Assembly: GCA_963850205.1 (NCBI GenBank)
Contig: CAWKKJ010000015.1
Span: 567,632 to 631,631, forward strand
Origin: JACVRW01 sp963850205
Lineage (GTDB): Bacteria; Actinomycetota; Thermoleophilia; Solirubrobacterales; Thermoleophilaceae
Reading direction: 5' to 3'
Length of the DNA stretch: 64,000 nucleotides
Shown here: piece by piece, positions 24,957-33,150 of the stretch
Position numbering within the stretch: the first letter of the stretch is position 1
How the letters are laid out: the number at the start of each line of letters is the position of its first letter
Program-made: the position numbers and the translations under genes
The notes under the pieces: generated by a model
Told to the model about the DNA's origin: nothing
Seen by the model: the letters and a program-made list of their open reading frames with translations, nothing else
Databases searched by the model: none

Positions 24957-25861
24957 GGCTCTGGGCCTTCGACTTTCTCGCCGAGCGCGGTGCGCAGCGC
25001 TTCCAGGAACGCCTCCGGCTGCTCGATGGCAGGGTCGTCGCGGGCGTTCTCGATCACGTGCAGCGGCCAGCCGTAGCGGGCGCTGGCGGTCTCGGCGACG
25101 TTCAGCCGCACCCCGAGATCCCGTCGGCCCCAGATCAGGGTCGTCGGAACGGCGATCCGGTTCAGGTCCCGCGACGGGATCGCCGCCGCGAGCTGCCTCA
25201 TGAGGCTGCGCATCGCTGCCTTGACACTCGGTGTCCGAAAACGGTCCAGGGCGTACGCCGCCATCCAGTCGTAGCGCTCACCCATCTCGGCGCGCACCCC
25301 ATCCAAATCGGCGAAGCAGTAGTGCCGGAAGCCGCGTTGGAGCCCGCGCTCGGTCGGTCGCAACAGCACGCCGATAAACGTGAGCGCCATCCCTGGCGCT
25401 GGTCGGTACCGATCCAGCCCGTGCGTGTCCACCAGCAGCAGTCGATCGACGCGATCGCTGTGCTCGATCGTGAAACGAGCGGCGAGGGCGCCGCCAGCGC
25501 CCTTCCCCACCAGCACGGGCGGGATCGCACAGGTCTGCTCGATCAGTTCGTCAAGCCACGTCAGCACGCTATTGGCGTCGGGAGGACCGTCGGACAGCTC
25601 CGAAGCCCCGAGACCGGGCAGGTCAGGTGCGATGACACGGTGGGTCGTCACCAGCTCCGGGATCACCCGCATCCACACGGCCGCGAACTCCCCCTGCAGC
25701 AAGACGATCGGTGGGCCCTCACCGCCTTCCAGCACGGCAGTGGACACCCCCGCCAGTTGTAACCGTCGCTCTGTGACCGGCAGGCCTGACAGCAGTCGCT
25801 CACGGGCGTCCTCGCCGGCGGAACGTGGTCCGCGTTCCTTCGCTGCGTGCTGGCTGCTCAT
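24953..25861 (-). CDS. Alpha/beta-hydrolase-fold protein lacking the catalytic triad residues
   Basis: The 302-residue protein has the clear hydrolase fold: PPIVLLQGEFAAVWMRVIPE, HRVIAPDLPGLGASE, a nucleophile-elbow position VLVGKGAGGALAARFT, VPTTLIWGRRDLGVR and IENARDDPAIEQPEAFLEAL. The elbow, normally GxSxG, reads GKGAG with alanine for the serine; the oxyanion HG reads QG; and the histidine position (usually GH before the final helix) is an aspartate (RDD). All expected triad elements are altered, so it is probably non-enzymatic, perhaps a binding or regulatory protein. ATG 25861; it overlaps the flavoprotein gene by 4 bases. Confidence 0.82.
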   Translation of the reverse strand: MSSQHAAKERGPRSAGEDARERLLSGLPVTERRLQLAGVSTAVLEGGEGPPIVLLQGEFAAVWMRVIPELVTTHRVIAPDLPGLGASELSDGPPDANSVLTWLDELIEQTCAIPPVLVGKGAGGALAARFTIEHSDRVDRLLLVDTHGLDRYRPAPGMALTFIGVLLRPTERGLQRGFRHYCFADLDGVRAEMGERYDWMAAYALDRFRTPSVKAAMRSLMRQLAAAIPSRDLNRIAVPTTLIWGRRDLGVRLNVAETASARYGWPLHVIENARDDPAIEQPEAFLEALRTALGEKVEGPEP

Positions 25862-25953
25862 GGTTGCGACGCTACCGAGGAGCCGGCGGCGCGGCTACGG
25901 GCGAAACACCCAAATCGCGCGGCCACCCGACGTGGGTAATTCTGTGTACGCGC

Positions 25954-27588
25954 CTATACGAGGTCGTGCTCGTAGGCGTAGGCAGTGGCCGCCGCCCTGC
26001 TCGACAGACCGAGCTTGGTGAAGATGTTGCTGACGTGGCGAGCCACCGTCTTCTCGCTCAGGAACAGGTCAGCAGCGATCGACCGGTTGGTCTTGCCGGT
26101 CGCCACGAGGCGCAACACCTCGAGCTCGCGCGCGGTCAGCCCGCCCGCCCGCTTGGCGGCTGCCTTCCGCGAGAGCGCCTGCGCTCGCCCTAGGTCGGGC
26201 ACGGCGCCGAGCCCCTGGAAGACCCAGTGCGCCGCGTTGAGCTCCATCTCGGCGCTCTCCTCGTCCCCGAGCTCCCGGCAGGCGAGCCCGATGAGGACCC
26301 GGACCCGCGCGTCTTCGTAGGGCACCTCGAGCTCCTGCCACGCCGTCCACGCCTGGCGCAGCGCGCCGAGCGCGGCCTGGGCGTCGCCCTCGAGCAGCAG
26401 GACGGCTCCCTGGGCTTGGGCGGCCAGCGCGCGTAGCAGCGGCGCGTCGAGGTCATCGGCCATCTCCGAAAGCTCATCGGCGGCCGAACGCGCCGCGTGG
26501 ACGTCACCGGCGGCGAGCATGATCTCGACGTGCGCGGGAAGCAGCCGCGACCGCGCCACCCGGTGCCGTGCCGCATCGACCACGCGACGGATCGCCGCCG
26601 CGGCGGCATCGACCTGCCCCTGGACCAGTCGCAGCCGCGCCAGACCAGGCTGTGGCTCGAGTCCCCACCGGCTGGCCTGGTGGTATGCCGCCTCGGCCTG
26701 CGCAAACTCGCCGCGCAGCCGGTGCAGCTCGGCCTGCTGGTAGAAGGCGGCACCCACCGCCGGCTGAGCCCGCTGCAGGAGCCGCTCGCTCGCCTGCTGC
26801 GCCGCCTCGAGAGCGTCTGGCCACGCGCCGTGCAGCTGCATGATCTCGGCGCGATGCACCAGGCAATGACCGCTGAACGGGACCAGGTCCGGCTGAGAGT
26901 CACACCAGTGCGTCAGTGCCGCCGTCCACTGCTGCGCCCGACGCAGATCCAAGACCTCCTGGCACGCCTCGATCACGCTGCAGTAGACGGCCCCGGCGAC
27001 AATCTCAGACACCTCGTCGGCCATGACCGCGACCATGACCTCGTCGAGCAGGGTCATTCCCTCGACGGTCTTGCCCTGCCCGATCAGCGCCCGGCCCTGG
27101 ATGTTGCGGGCGAGCGTCACCAGATCGATGTCAGCGAACCGATCGCCGATCTCGGCGGCCTGGCCGGCGATCGCGTAGGCGTTCGGCCAGTCTCCCGCGA
27201 ACGCGCGCTGGAACGCTTCGGGCACGAGTAGATGCCCCTGCTCAGCGCAGTCGCGCTGGCCCTCGTCGAGCAGCCGACGTGCTCGCGCGAGCCAGCCGCC
27301 GGCGCGAGCGAACTCGCCGCCGTTCAGCAGGACGAAGACCAGCCAGCCCACGCATCGGGCGGCCCGCAGCACGTCACCCCTGCGCAGCAGCTCGTGATGC
27401 GCACGCTCCCACACCTCGACGCTGTCGTCATCGCTGCCGGCGAGGTACGCCGCCGTGGCCAGCCGCTCGAGGTCCTCCGGCTCGAGCGGGGCCTCTCGAT
27501 CCGCGGCGGACAGCTCGGCGAAGGCATCCGCCCAGGCCCGCCGGCCGAAGGACTCCCGGCCGCGCGCGCGTGCCTCGGCCGTGGTCAC
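25954..27588 (-). CDS. LuxR-type transcription regulator with TPR-like sensor domain
   Basis: The 544-residue protein has a long helical-repeat region (about 1-460; repeats such as FYQQAELHRLRGEFAQAEAA) and a C-terminal LuxR HTH, LTARELEVLRLVATGKTNRS followed by IAADLFLSEKTVARHVSNIF. There is no ATP-binding P-loop, so it is not a full LAL/MalT regulator. GTG 27588 is the best start. It heads the island operon and ends 92 bases before the hydrolase. Three evenly spaced repeats upstream (27616-27673) are likely its own or another regulator's binding sites. Confidence 0.85.
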   Translation of the reverse strand: MTTAEARARGRESFGRRAWADAFAELSAADREAPLEPEDLERLATAAYLAGSDDDSVEVWERAHHELLRRGDVLRAARCVGWLVFVLLNGGEFARAGGWLARARRLLDEGQRDCAEQGHLLVPEAFQRAFAGDWPNAYAIAGQAAEIGDRFADIDLVTLARNIQGRALIGQGKTVEGMTLLDEVMVAVMADEVSEIVAGAVYCSVIEACQEVLDLRRAQQWTAALTHWCDSQPDLVPFSGHCLVHRAEIMQLHGAWPDALEAAQQASERLLQRAQPAVGAAFYQQAELHRLRGEFAQAEAAYHQASRWGLEPQPGLARLRLVQGQVDAAAAAIRRVVDAARHRVARSRLLPAHVEIMLAAGDVHAARSAADELSEMADDLDAPLLRALAAQAQGAVLLLEGDAQAALGALRQAWTAWQELEVPYEDARVRVLIGLACRELGDEESAEMELNAAHWVFQGLGAVPDLGRAQALSRKAAAKRAGGLTARELEVLRLVATGKTNRSIAADLFLSEKTVARHVSNIFTKLGLSSRAAATAYAYEHDLV

Positions 27589-27615
27589 ACCCCCGCCTCC
27601 GACAACTCGCCAAGC

Positions 27616-27673
27616 ACGAGAGCCTCACGAGACGTACCAACGAGAGCCTTGGTATCGCCCGACACGAGAGCAT
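27616..27673 (-). repeat. Three direct repeats at 24-bp spacing upstream of the LuxR-type gene
   Basis: ACGAGAGCCT at 27616 and 27640 and ACGAGAGCAT at 27664, each exactly 24 bases apart. They sit 28-85 bases before the regulator's start. Two and a bit helical turns between units suits cooperative binding on one DNA face. Confidence 0.6.
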
Positions 27674-28134
27674 CCTACGCCCGCCCCGCCCAACCGTCGC
27701 CCCGGAAGCGCCAACGACCTCGCGGGTCACCCGGCTGCAGGTTCAACGCGACGGTAGGCGCCCGCCCGCGAGCAACACTCGCCACGCTGCTCCGATTGCG
27801 CAGAGCCAGAAGCGGTGGCGCCACTCAGCCCGTCGGGATCCAGGTCGGCGCCGTTCGGCCACATTGCGAGGCAGCGGTCCGGCGGCGCCGGTGCTGAGTG
27901 TCGCTATGCGCGAGCAGCCAGCGTCTCCCGTCGGCGGCCCGACACGTCCGCTCAGGACGAAGCGCGAGGTCCGAGAGGTCCACGCGAGGACGCCCGCTTC
28001 GCCAAGCCGGAACAAGGCGCAGCCTCGCTCGCGTGTGCGTCGTCTCCGTCGTTCATGGCGGGTGCGAGCTCGCGTGAGGGGCGACGCTTGCCTCCGACTG
28101 GGCTTCCGTGGTCGGGTCGGGGAGAATGTCGTCC
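27674..28134. other. Gene-poor stretch inside the island
   Basis: About 460 bases without a credible gene on either strand; the open frames are short or Arg/Pro-rich and lack conserved motifs. It probably once held the rest of an MntA-type antitoxin or other lost cargo, but no remnant can be read upstream of 28135. Confidence 0.4.
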
Positions 28135-28197
28135 ATGACCCTCGATGAGGTACGCAGGCGGCGCACGGAGATAGAGCGAATCGCGGAGCGCCGCGCT
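28135..28197 (+). pseudogene. Remnant of an MntA-type nucleotidyltransferase antitoxin (N-terminal 21 codons)
   Basis: From ATG 28135 the frame reads MTLDEVRRRRTEIERIAERR, which matches the N-terminal helix of minimal nucleotidyltransferases (MntA). The expected next segment, the GSxxxGxxxxxSDxDL active site, is absent. The frame passes directly into the HepT start GTG 28198. An internal deletion is the simplest explanation. Confidence 0.5.
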
Positions 28198-28540
28198 GTG
28201 AGCGGCGAGCGCGAGCGACGCTACCTCCAACGCATCGCCGAGAGCATTCAGGTGATCGATGACTACGTCCGGGACGAGCGCGCGGCGTTCTCCGAGGATC
28301 GCCAAGTCCAGGACGCCGTGCTGCGGCGGCTCGAGATCCTCACAGAGGGGACGCTCAGCTCAGCCCGGAGCTTAAGGATCGACACCGAGATACCCATGGC
28401 GGGAGGTCTACGGCTTCCGCAACATCGCCGCGCACGCCCACCGCGACATAGATCTCGAACGCGTTTGGGAGATCCTGACGGACCATCTGCCGCCGCTCCG
28501 AACCGCGGTTGAGAAGGAGTTCGACGGGCCACACCCGTAA
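28198..28540 (+). CDS. HepT-like (DUF86) toxin, frame break and changed RX4HXY motif
   Basis: HepT is an HEPN-fold RNase toxin inactivated by MntA-mediated AMPylation of a tyrosine. From GTG 28198 the protein reads SGERERRYLQRIAESIQVID and later, after removing one extra A near 28395, IPWREVYGFRNIAAHAHRDI and DLERVWEILTDHLPPLRTAV, ending DGPHP. The catalytic R-N-I-A-A-H is intact, but the next conserved tyrosine is histidine (HAH), a one-base change from TAC to CAC. With the antitoxin deleted, loss of function is expected. Corrected length is about 113 residues. Confidence 0.65.
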
Positions 28541-28710
28541 ACGGTGGCGCCGGACCGACCGGGCTTCGGTGGGAACAACGGTGGGAACGAAGAGGGAACG
28601 GTTCGTGTCCCCGCGTGGCTTCTCGTGTCCGCTCGTGTCCGCTCGGGAATCAGCCGCTGTGCAGGGAAATCCTGAGGGGGACAGGGAAGGCGGGACCGCT
28701 AGGGCCACCT
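28541..28710 (+). repeat. Right arm of the island with recombinase-arm-like repeats
   Basis: GGTGGGAACA (28568), GGTGGGAACG (28580) and AGGGAACG (28593) match the tandem GGTGGGAACG of the left arm. A tandem CTCGTGTCCG follows at 28622-28641. No gene is seen. The layout suits arm-type integrase binding sites next to attR. Confidence 0.45.
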
Positions 28711-28756
28711 TCTACGGAACCGAAGGTCACAGGTTCGAATCCTGTCGGGCGCGCTC
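28711..28756 (+). repeat. attR-like direct repeat (46 bp, tRNA-Arg 3' half only)
   Basis: The copy begins with TCTACGGAACCGAAGGTCAC and continues through the T arm and acceptor strand of tRNA-Arg(ACG), but lacks the 5' half, so it cannot be a tRNA gene. The bases before it (AGGGCCACCT) do not match tRNA-Arg. It marks the far end of the island. Confidence 0.9.
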
Positions 28757-28949
28757 CCTTCCTCCCTGGGCCGAGGGCCTCGGCCGCTGCAGGGCCGTGC
28801 CGGGTGGCGGACCTCTCGACCGGGTTGATTTGGGCGTGCGGAAGTGCGAGCCTCGTCAGCCACGACCGACTGAAGTCGCCCGCGCGGGCCGGTGAGCGTC
28901 CCGGTCGCCCTGGAGCCGACGAACCCTGAACCCAACCCCGGGAGCATCG

Positions 28950-30335
28950 ATGATGTCTGCCTACCAGGACGACGCGAGGAACGGCGGCAAGCCGGGGTGT
29001 CCGTCCGAGGAAGCGAGCGAGCAGGCACGTACGCCCCACGAGCGCGCACGTCGTCGGCGCCTTGCGCTGGCCCTCGCCGTCGCCGGTCTGCTGGTCCTGT
29101 TCGCGGCGCCGGCCGGTGCGGCTGACCCGGTCCGGGCGGCGGGCGGCGAGGCGGCCGGAGCGCAGCGCGGCAACTTCGCCGGCCTCGTCGAGATTCGCGG
29201 TGGTCGCAAGATCTACCTCGAGTGTCGCGGCAGCGGAGGGCCCACCGTGATCCTCGTATCGGGTCACGGCAACGCGGGCGACATCTGGGGCGAGAAAGCA
29301 CGGGTCGAATTTCAGGAAGGCTTGCCGGACCGCTATCCGGGACTCGACCTGCCCGTTCGGGGGCCGGCGGTGATGCGCGGCGTCGCCCGGCTCTCCCGCG
29401 TCTGCGCGTACGATCGTCCGAACAACCGCCTGCTGGACGGCCGACCGAGCCGCAGCGATCCGGTGGCTCAGCCGGTGACCGCCGGCAGCTCGGTCGCCGA
29501 CCTGCACGCGCTGTTGCGCGCCGCGCGAGTCCCCGGTCCCTACCTGTTGGTCGGGCACTCCTTCGGCGGCCTGATCGTCCGCCTCTACGCGAGCACGTAT
29601 CCGCGCCAGGTCGCCGGGCTCGTCTCGGTCGAGGCCTCGTCCGAGTTCGTACGCGATCAGCTCACCCCCCAGCAGAACGCGCTTGTAGAGCAGCTCAGTG
29701 TTGAGGCCGACTCGGTGCCCGGGATCGATCCTCCGCTCGAGATCGCCGACTTCTATACCAGCTTCGACCAGATGATCCGCGCGAAGGCGGCCCGGCCGCT
29801 GCGCCCGACGCTGCCGATGGTCGTCCTCACCCGCGGGCTTCCGGCGTTGCCGCTCCCGCCGGACCTGGCCCTGCCGCCGGGATTCCCGGATGTGGACACG
29901 CTGGACCGCACATGGCGGACGGCCCAGGGCTGGCTCGCAGCGTTGGTTCCGTACGCCCGGCACGTGATCGCTCGCAAGAGTGAGCACTACGTGCAGACCG
30001 AACAGCCGGAGCTGGTCATCGACTCGGTCCGGCGCGAGCTGCGGATGGTGCGCCCGACCACGGTGCGCTGCCGGGGCGGCGGCGATTCCTGTCGGGCGAG
30101 GGTGAGCCTGGCCGGCGGCGCGAGCCACAAGCGGGTGACGATCGAGCTGTCCGACACCGACCTGCGGCTCGTCTCCGTGCGGCCCAACCGCCGCCGCCTG
30201 CGCGGCGCCTACGGGCTCTTCGACCAGCGTCTGCGCAGAGGCGGCTCGGAGTACACGTTCGGGCTCAACGCGGTGCAGTCCACCCCGGCGGGGTCGTATC
30301 TGGTCTTCACCTTCCGGGCCGGCGGCGGCCCCTGA
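28950..30335 (+). CDS. Secreted alpha/beta hydrolase
   Basis: The 461-residue protein has a TM or signal helix at about 37-58 (RLALALAVAGLLVLFAAPAG). The hydrolase fold follows: GPTVILVSGHGNAGDIWGE, SRVCAYDRPNN, the intact nucleophile elbow YLLVGHSFGGLIVRLYAST, then SVEASSEFVRD and a late histidine in RKSEHYVQTEQPELV. A beta-sandwich C-terminal region (about 360-461) is extra. ATG 28950 or 28953 follows GGGAG. It lies just outside the island. The substrate is unknown; an esterase or lipase outside the cytoplasm is likely. Confidence 0.82.
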   Translation: MMSAYQDDARNGGKPGCPSEEASEQARTPHERARRRRLALALAVAGLLVLFAAPAGAADPVRAAGGEAAGAQRGNFAGLVEIRGGRKIYLECRGSGGPTVILVSGHGNAGDIWGEKARVEFQEGLPDRYPGLDLPVRGPAVMRGVARLSRVCAYDRPNNRLLDGRPSRSDPVAQPVTAGSSVADLHALLRAARVPGPYLLVGHSFGGLIVRLYASTYPRQVAGLVSVEASSEFVRDQLTPQQNALVEQLSVEADSVPGIDPPLEIADFYTSFDQMIRAKAARPLRPTLPMVVLTRGLPALPLPPDLALPPGFPDVDTLDRTWRTAQGWLAALVPYARHVIARKSEHYVQTEQPELVIDSVRRELRMVRPTTVRCRGGGDSCRARVSLAGGASHKRVTIELSDTDLRLVSVRPNRRRLRGAYGLFDQRLRRGGSEYTFGLNAVQSTPAGSYLVFTFRAGGGP

Positions 30336-30493
30336 GCCGGCGGCCGACGGGGGCATGCGCGTCGACCGGCCGAGCGGATTCGATGAGCGGTCAGTTCGGG
30401 GCCGGGCCCGTCGGGCTCGGCTTCAACCCGGTGAGCGCCCTGTACCAGTTGACCCAGCGTGTGCCGAGGCGCCGTCAGCCGAGGGGTTGGTCT

Positions 30494-30685
30494 TCAGCGC
30501 CGCGATGTACGCCAGATGCTGGTCAGAACGAGCGACGTAGTGGCCGCCAGCAGCAGCGGACCGCAGGCGTCGGGCCACCAGATCGGACCAAGGGCGTTGG
30601 CGGCCCACGAGAGGACAGCCAGCATTCCGACGCCCATCGGCAGGGCCCAGGTTTCTCCCAGCAGCAGGGTGCGCAGCTCGTTCAC
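30494..30685 (-). CDS. Small membrane protein, unknown
   Basis: The 63-residue product has two hydrophobic stretches (MGVGMLAVLSWAANALGPIW and CGPLLLAATTSLVLTSIW) and a basic tail. Its ATG overlaps the stop of the larger membrane protein upstream (ATGA), so both are made together. I do not recognise it; it may be a small subunit of that protein. Confidence 0.55.
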   Translation of the reverse strand: MNELRTLLLGETWALPMGVGMLAVLSWAANALGPIWWPDACGPLLLAATTSLVLTSIWRTSRR

Positions 30686-31428
30686 GTCCGCACCTCGGGG
30701 CCCGGCCCGCGCGCCAGCCTGTGGGCCTGGAGCTGCGTCGCGAGGGCGAGCGTCGCAGCGCAGTAGAGCAGGGCGAGATCACCTCCCGGCCAGCTGGCGC
30801 CCGCCCCCTTGGCCAAGAACACCACGCCGAACGCTGACAGGACGAGCCCCACTCCGTACTTGAGCTCCGTCTCGGGCAGCCGGGCGAGTGGCTCACGCAG
30901 CCACGCCCCGGCCGCCGCGACGGCGACCACTGCGAGCGATGCGCCCACCAGGACCGGGGTCCGGGCTCCGTCGGCCTGGGCGAGGGCGGTCACGATCAGG
31001 ATGACCTCCACGCCCTCGAGCAGAACGCCCTTGAAGGCCACCGCTCGAGCGGCCCAGTCCGCCTGTCCGGGCGCGGGCGGGGGCAGCGCCTCTGCCTGCT
31101 CGCGCGTCTCGAAGTGCTCACGCAGTGCGGACGAAGGCGCTCTTCGGCCGGCAAGCCGGAGGGTGCCCTTGCGGAGCCATTCGAGTCCGAACAGCAGCAG
31201 CAGCACCCCGATCGCGATCTCGAGCGGCTCCTCGGGCAGCTGTTCGAGCAACACCGGACCGGCCACGATCGCCACTGCGATGCAGACAAGCATCGCTGCA
31301 CCGGCTCCGATCAGCGCGTCCGACCAGCGCCGCGAGAGCCCGACGGCCAGCACGATCGCGGCGGCTTCGAGCAGCTCCAGAGCGACGGCCAGCCCGGCGC
31401 CCAACGCGAGGAGAAGTGAATCGACCAT
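30682..31428 (-). CDS. Predicted integral membrane protein with two acidic transporter-like repeats (COG4280-like)
   Basis: The 248-residue protein has about seven helices in two similar halves. Each half begins with a Glu-containing helix: ALELLEAAAIVLAVG and FKGVLLEGVEVILIVTALA. This pattern resembles metal-permease families (FTR1, TMEM165-like) where paired glutamates bind the ion, but the exact signatures are missing, so I name only a predicted membrane protein. ATG 31428 starts it; the next gene overlaps by 4 bases. A role in cation transport is plausible from the repeats and the neighbouring ZIP gene. Confidence 0.6.
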   Translation of the reverse strand: MVDSLLLALGAGLAVALELLEAAAIVLAVGLSRRWSDALIGAGAAMLVCIAVAIVAGPVLLEQLPEEPLEIAIGVLLLLFGLEWLRKGTLRLAGRRAPSSALREHFETREQAEALPPPAPGQADWAARAVAFKGVLLEGVEVILIVTALAQADGARTPVLVGASLAVVAVAAAGAWLREPLARLPETELKYGVGLVLSAFGVVFLAKGAGASWPGGDLALLYCAATLALATQLQAHRLARGPGPEVRT

Positions 31429-31452
31429 GGTCGCGTTGGTCAGCGTAGAAGT

Positions 31453-31480
31453 ACAGACGGCCCCGCACGGGGCCGTCTGT
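31453..31480 (-). terminator. Strong hairpin between the PepSY gene and the membrane-protein gene
   Basis: ACAGACGGCCCC pairs perfectly with GGGGCCGTCTGT across a GCAC loop (12-bp stem). It lies 32 bases after the PepSY stop in that gene's direction. The T-run is weak, as common in high-GC genomes. Confidence 0.65.
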
Positions 31481-31511
31481 TGACGCTGGTTGAATGCTGC
31501 GAAGCGAGCGG

Positions 31512-31859
31512 TCAGTCCTTGTCGCCGCTGTCGTCCTCGCCGCCCTCGTCGTTGTCGCCGGCCTGGCTGAGGACGTTGAAGCCCTTGTCGAGGTGCACGT
31601 CGACCTGGCTGCCGTCGGCGCGGGTCACCTCGACCTCGTAGGCGCCTTCCTCGTCGCCGGCCTCGGTGGCGGTCACCTTGCCGCCGCCGGTGTGGTCGAG
31701 CGCCGCGGCCGAGGCGCGGTCGAGCGCCTGGCCGGCGATCGGCGTCTCCGACTTGTCGTCGTCCCCGCCTCCGGCGGCCCCGGCGATGGCCGCTCCGCCG
31801 AGTGCCAGCGCCACGATGGCGGCGGCGGCGATGACCGCTCCCTTGATCTTGTTCGTCAT
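31512..31859 (-). CDS. Exported PepSY-domain protein
   Basis: The 115-residue protein has a signal-like helix (MTNKIKGAVIAAAAIVALAL), then a PepSY domain, IAGQALDRASAAALDHTGGG and YEVEVTRADGSQVDVHLDKG, and an acidic Asp/Gly tail. ATG 31859 is chosen because GAGGAGG stands before it; the open frame also reaches 31877. PepSY proteins inhibit proteases or bind small ligands outside the membrane. A strong hairpin follows the gene. Confidence 0.8.
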   Translation of the reverse strand: MTNKIKGAVIAAAAIVALALGGAAIAGAAGGGDDDKSETPIAGQALDRASAAALDHTGGGKVTATEAGDEEGAYEVEVTRADGSQVDVHLDKGFNVLSQAGDNDEGGEDDSGDKD

Positions 31860-31967
31860 CTCGTTCTGCCTCCTCATGTCAGGTGGATCTCGTGTGATGA
31901 GGAAGCTAGGTCCCGAAGCTGAAATGACGCTGAGCCCGCCCGGTTCGCGCGTGCGCAGGACGCAATG

Positions 31968-31981
31968 TTAGGGTACCCTAA
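31968..31981. promoter_or_regulatory. Perfect 14-bp palindrome upstream of the ZIP transporter
   Basis: TTAGGGTACCCTAA is fully self-complementary and lies 47 bases before the preferred ZIP start (17 before the alternative). Its TTAGG/CCTAA half-sites resemble DtxR/MntR/IdeR-type boxes, so a metal-dependent repressor is likely. Confidence 0.6.
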
Positions 31982-32028
31982 TAGCGGTCTGCCGATCGGT
32001 GGATACAGCGTCTTCACGGGGGGTCTGG

Positions 32029-32889
32029 GTGTCGTTCGCGGAAACGGTTCTACTGGGCGCTCTGGCCGGCTTCACCATTTTTCTCGGCCTCCCGTTGGGG
32101 CGGCTCCAGATCATGGGCAACCGCGGGCGGGTGGCGGTCGCGATGTTCGCGGTCGGCGTGCTCGCCTTTCTGTTCGCGGACATCTTCGAGCACGCCCTGG
32201 GCATCGTCGAGGAGCCGGTGGAGGCCTTCGAAGAGGGCCGGCAAGGCATCGGCGAAGCGATCGGTTTCGTGGCGCTGCTCGGAGCCGGGTTCGCCGCAGG
32301 CACGGCGGGACTGGCCACGCTCGAACGCTGGACGCGGCCCGACGGGCCCACGCACCCACCGGTGGCCGGCGGCTCCACCGATGCGCTCACCGTCCAGGAC
32401 GCCGAGATCCTGGACGCTCAGGCAAAAAGCACCCGAGTGCGCACTCTGCAGGTCGGCCTGACAATCGCCGCGGCCATAGGGCTGCACAACTTCGCCGAGG
32501 GCCTGGCCATCGGCGTCTCCGCCAGCACGGGAGAAATCGCCCTCGCGACCGTCCTGATCGTCGGGTTCGCTCTCCACAACGCCACCGAGGGATTCGCCAT
32601 CGTCGGGCCGCTCGGCTCGGTGCGGCCATCCTGGGGCTGGCTCGGGCTCGCGGGGCTGATCGGCGGCGCGCCCGTGTTCCTGGGCGCGATGGTTGGTTAC
32701 AAGCTCAACTCCGAGCCGCTCGAGCTCGCCTTCTACGGCCTCGCCGGAGGCGCCATCCTCTACGTCATCGGTGAGGTCTGGAGTGCCATGCGCCGCTACG
32801 GGCACCGCGAACTCGGCCTGTGGCTACTCTCCGCCGGTTTTCTCGCCGGCGTGATCACCGACCTCGTCGTCGTGTACGGCGGCGGCTAG
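32029..32889 (+). CDS. ZIP-family divalent metal transporter
   Basis: The protein has eight helices with the ZIP metal-site motifs AIGLHNFAEGLAIG in TM4 and GFALHNATEGFAIVG in TM5. A short variable loop (about residues 95-140) separates TM3 and TM4. I prefer GTG 32029 (286 residues) because GGGGGG precedes it; GTG 31999 is also possible. ZIP proteins bring Zn2+, Fe2+ or Mn2+ into the cytoplasm. The upstream palindrome suggests repression when metal is plentiful. Confidence 0.9.
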   Translation: MSFAETVLLGALAGFTIFLGLPLGRLQIMGNRGRVAVAMFAVGVLAFLFADIFEHALGIVEEPVEAFEEGRQGIGEAIGFVALLGAGFAAGTAGLATLERWTRPDGPTHPPVAGGSTDALTVQDAEILDAQAKSTRVRTLQVGLTIAAAIGLHNFAEGLAIGVSASTGEIALATVLIVGFALHNATEGFAIVGPLGSVRPSWGWLGLAGLIGGAPVFLGAMVGYKLNSEPLELAFYGLAGGAILYVIGEVWSAMRRYGHRELGLWLLSAGFLAGVITDLVVVYGGG

Positions 32890-33150
32890 CCCCGGTTAGC
32901 CCAGCGTGGTCAGGGGGGACCGGGATCTGTCCCTTCGGGCCGACGTCTCCTTCCGTCGTGGCCATGCCGCCGCACCCCGCGATCGCAACGGCGGCCAGAC
33001 TGGGATCCTGCGATGACTGCTATAGACCTGTGATTGCTCATGAGCCCGGTTCTACGCCCGCCGGATGAGGCCCCCCTGAGGCCATGGGCTTGGGCGCGGG
33101 CTGGCGTGAAGGTGCTGATCGTCGAGGTCGACGTGCCGCTGGCGTCGGCG

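Noticed and set aside
27815..28138. Plus-strand frame of 107 codons before the hepT chimera
   Set aside because: No nucleotidyltransferase motif (GS...D-x-D); composition looks random.
28769..28785. Perfect hairpin GGCCGAG/CTCGGCC after attR
   Set aside because: No gene ends before it in the right direction and no T-run follows; probably chance in GC-rich DNA.
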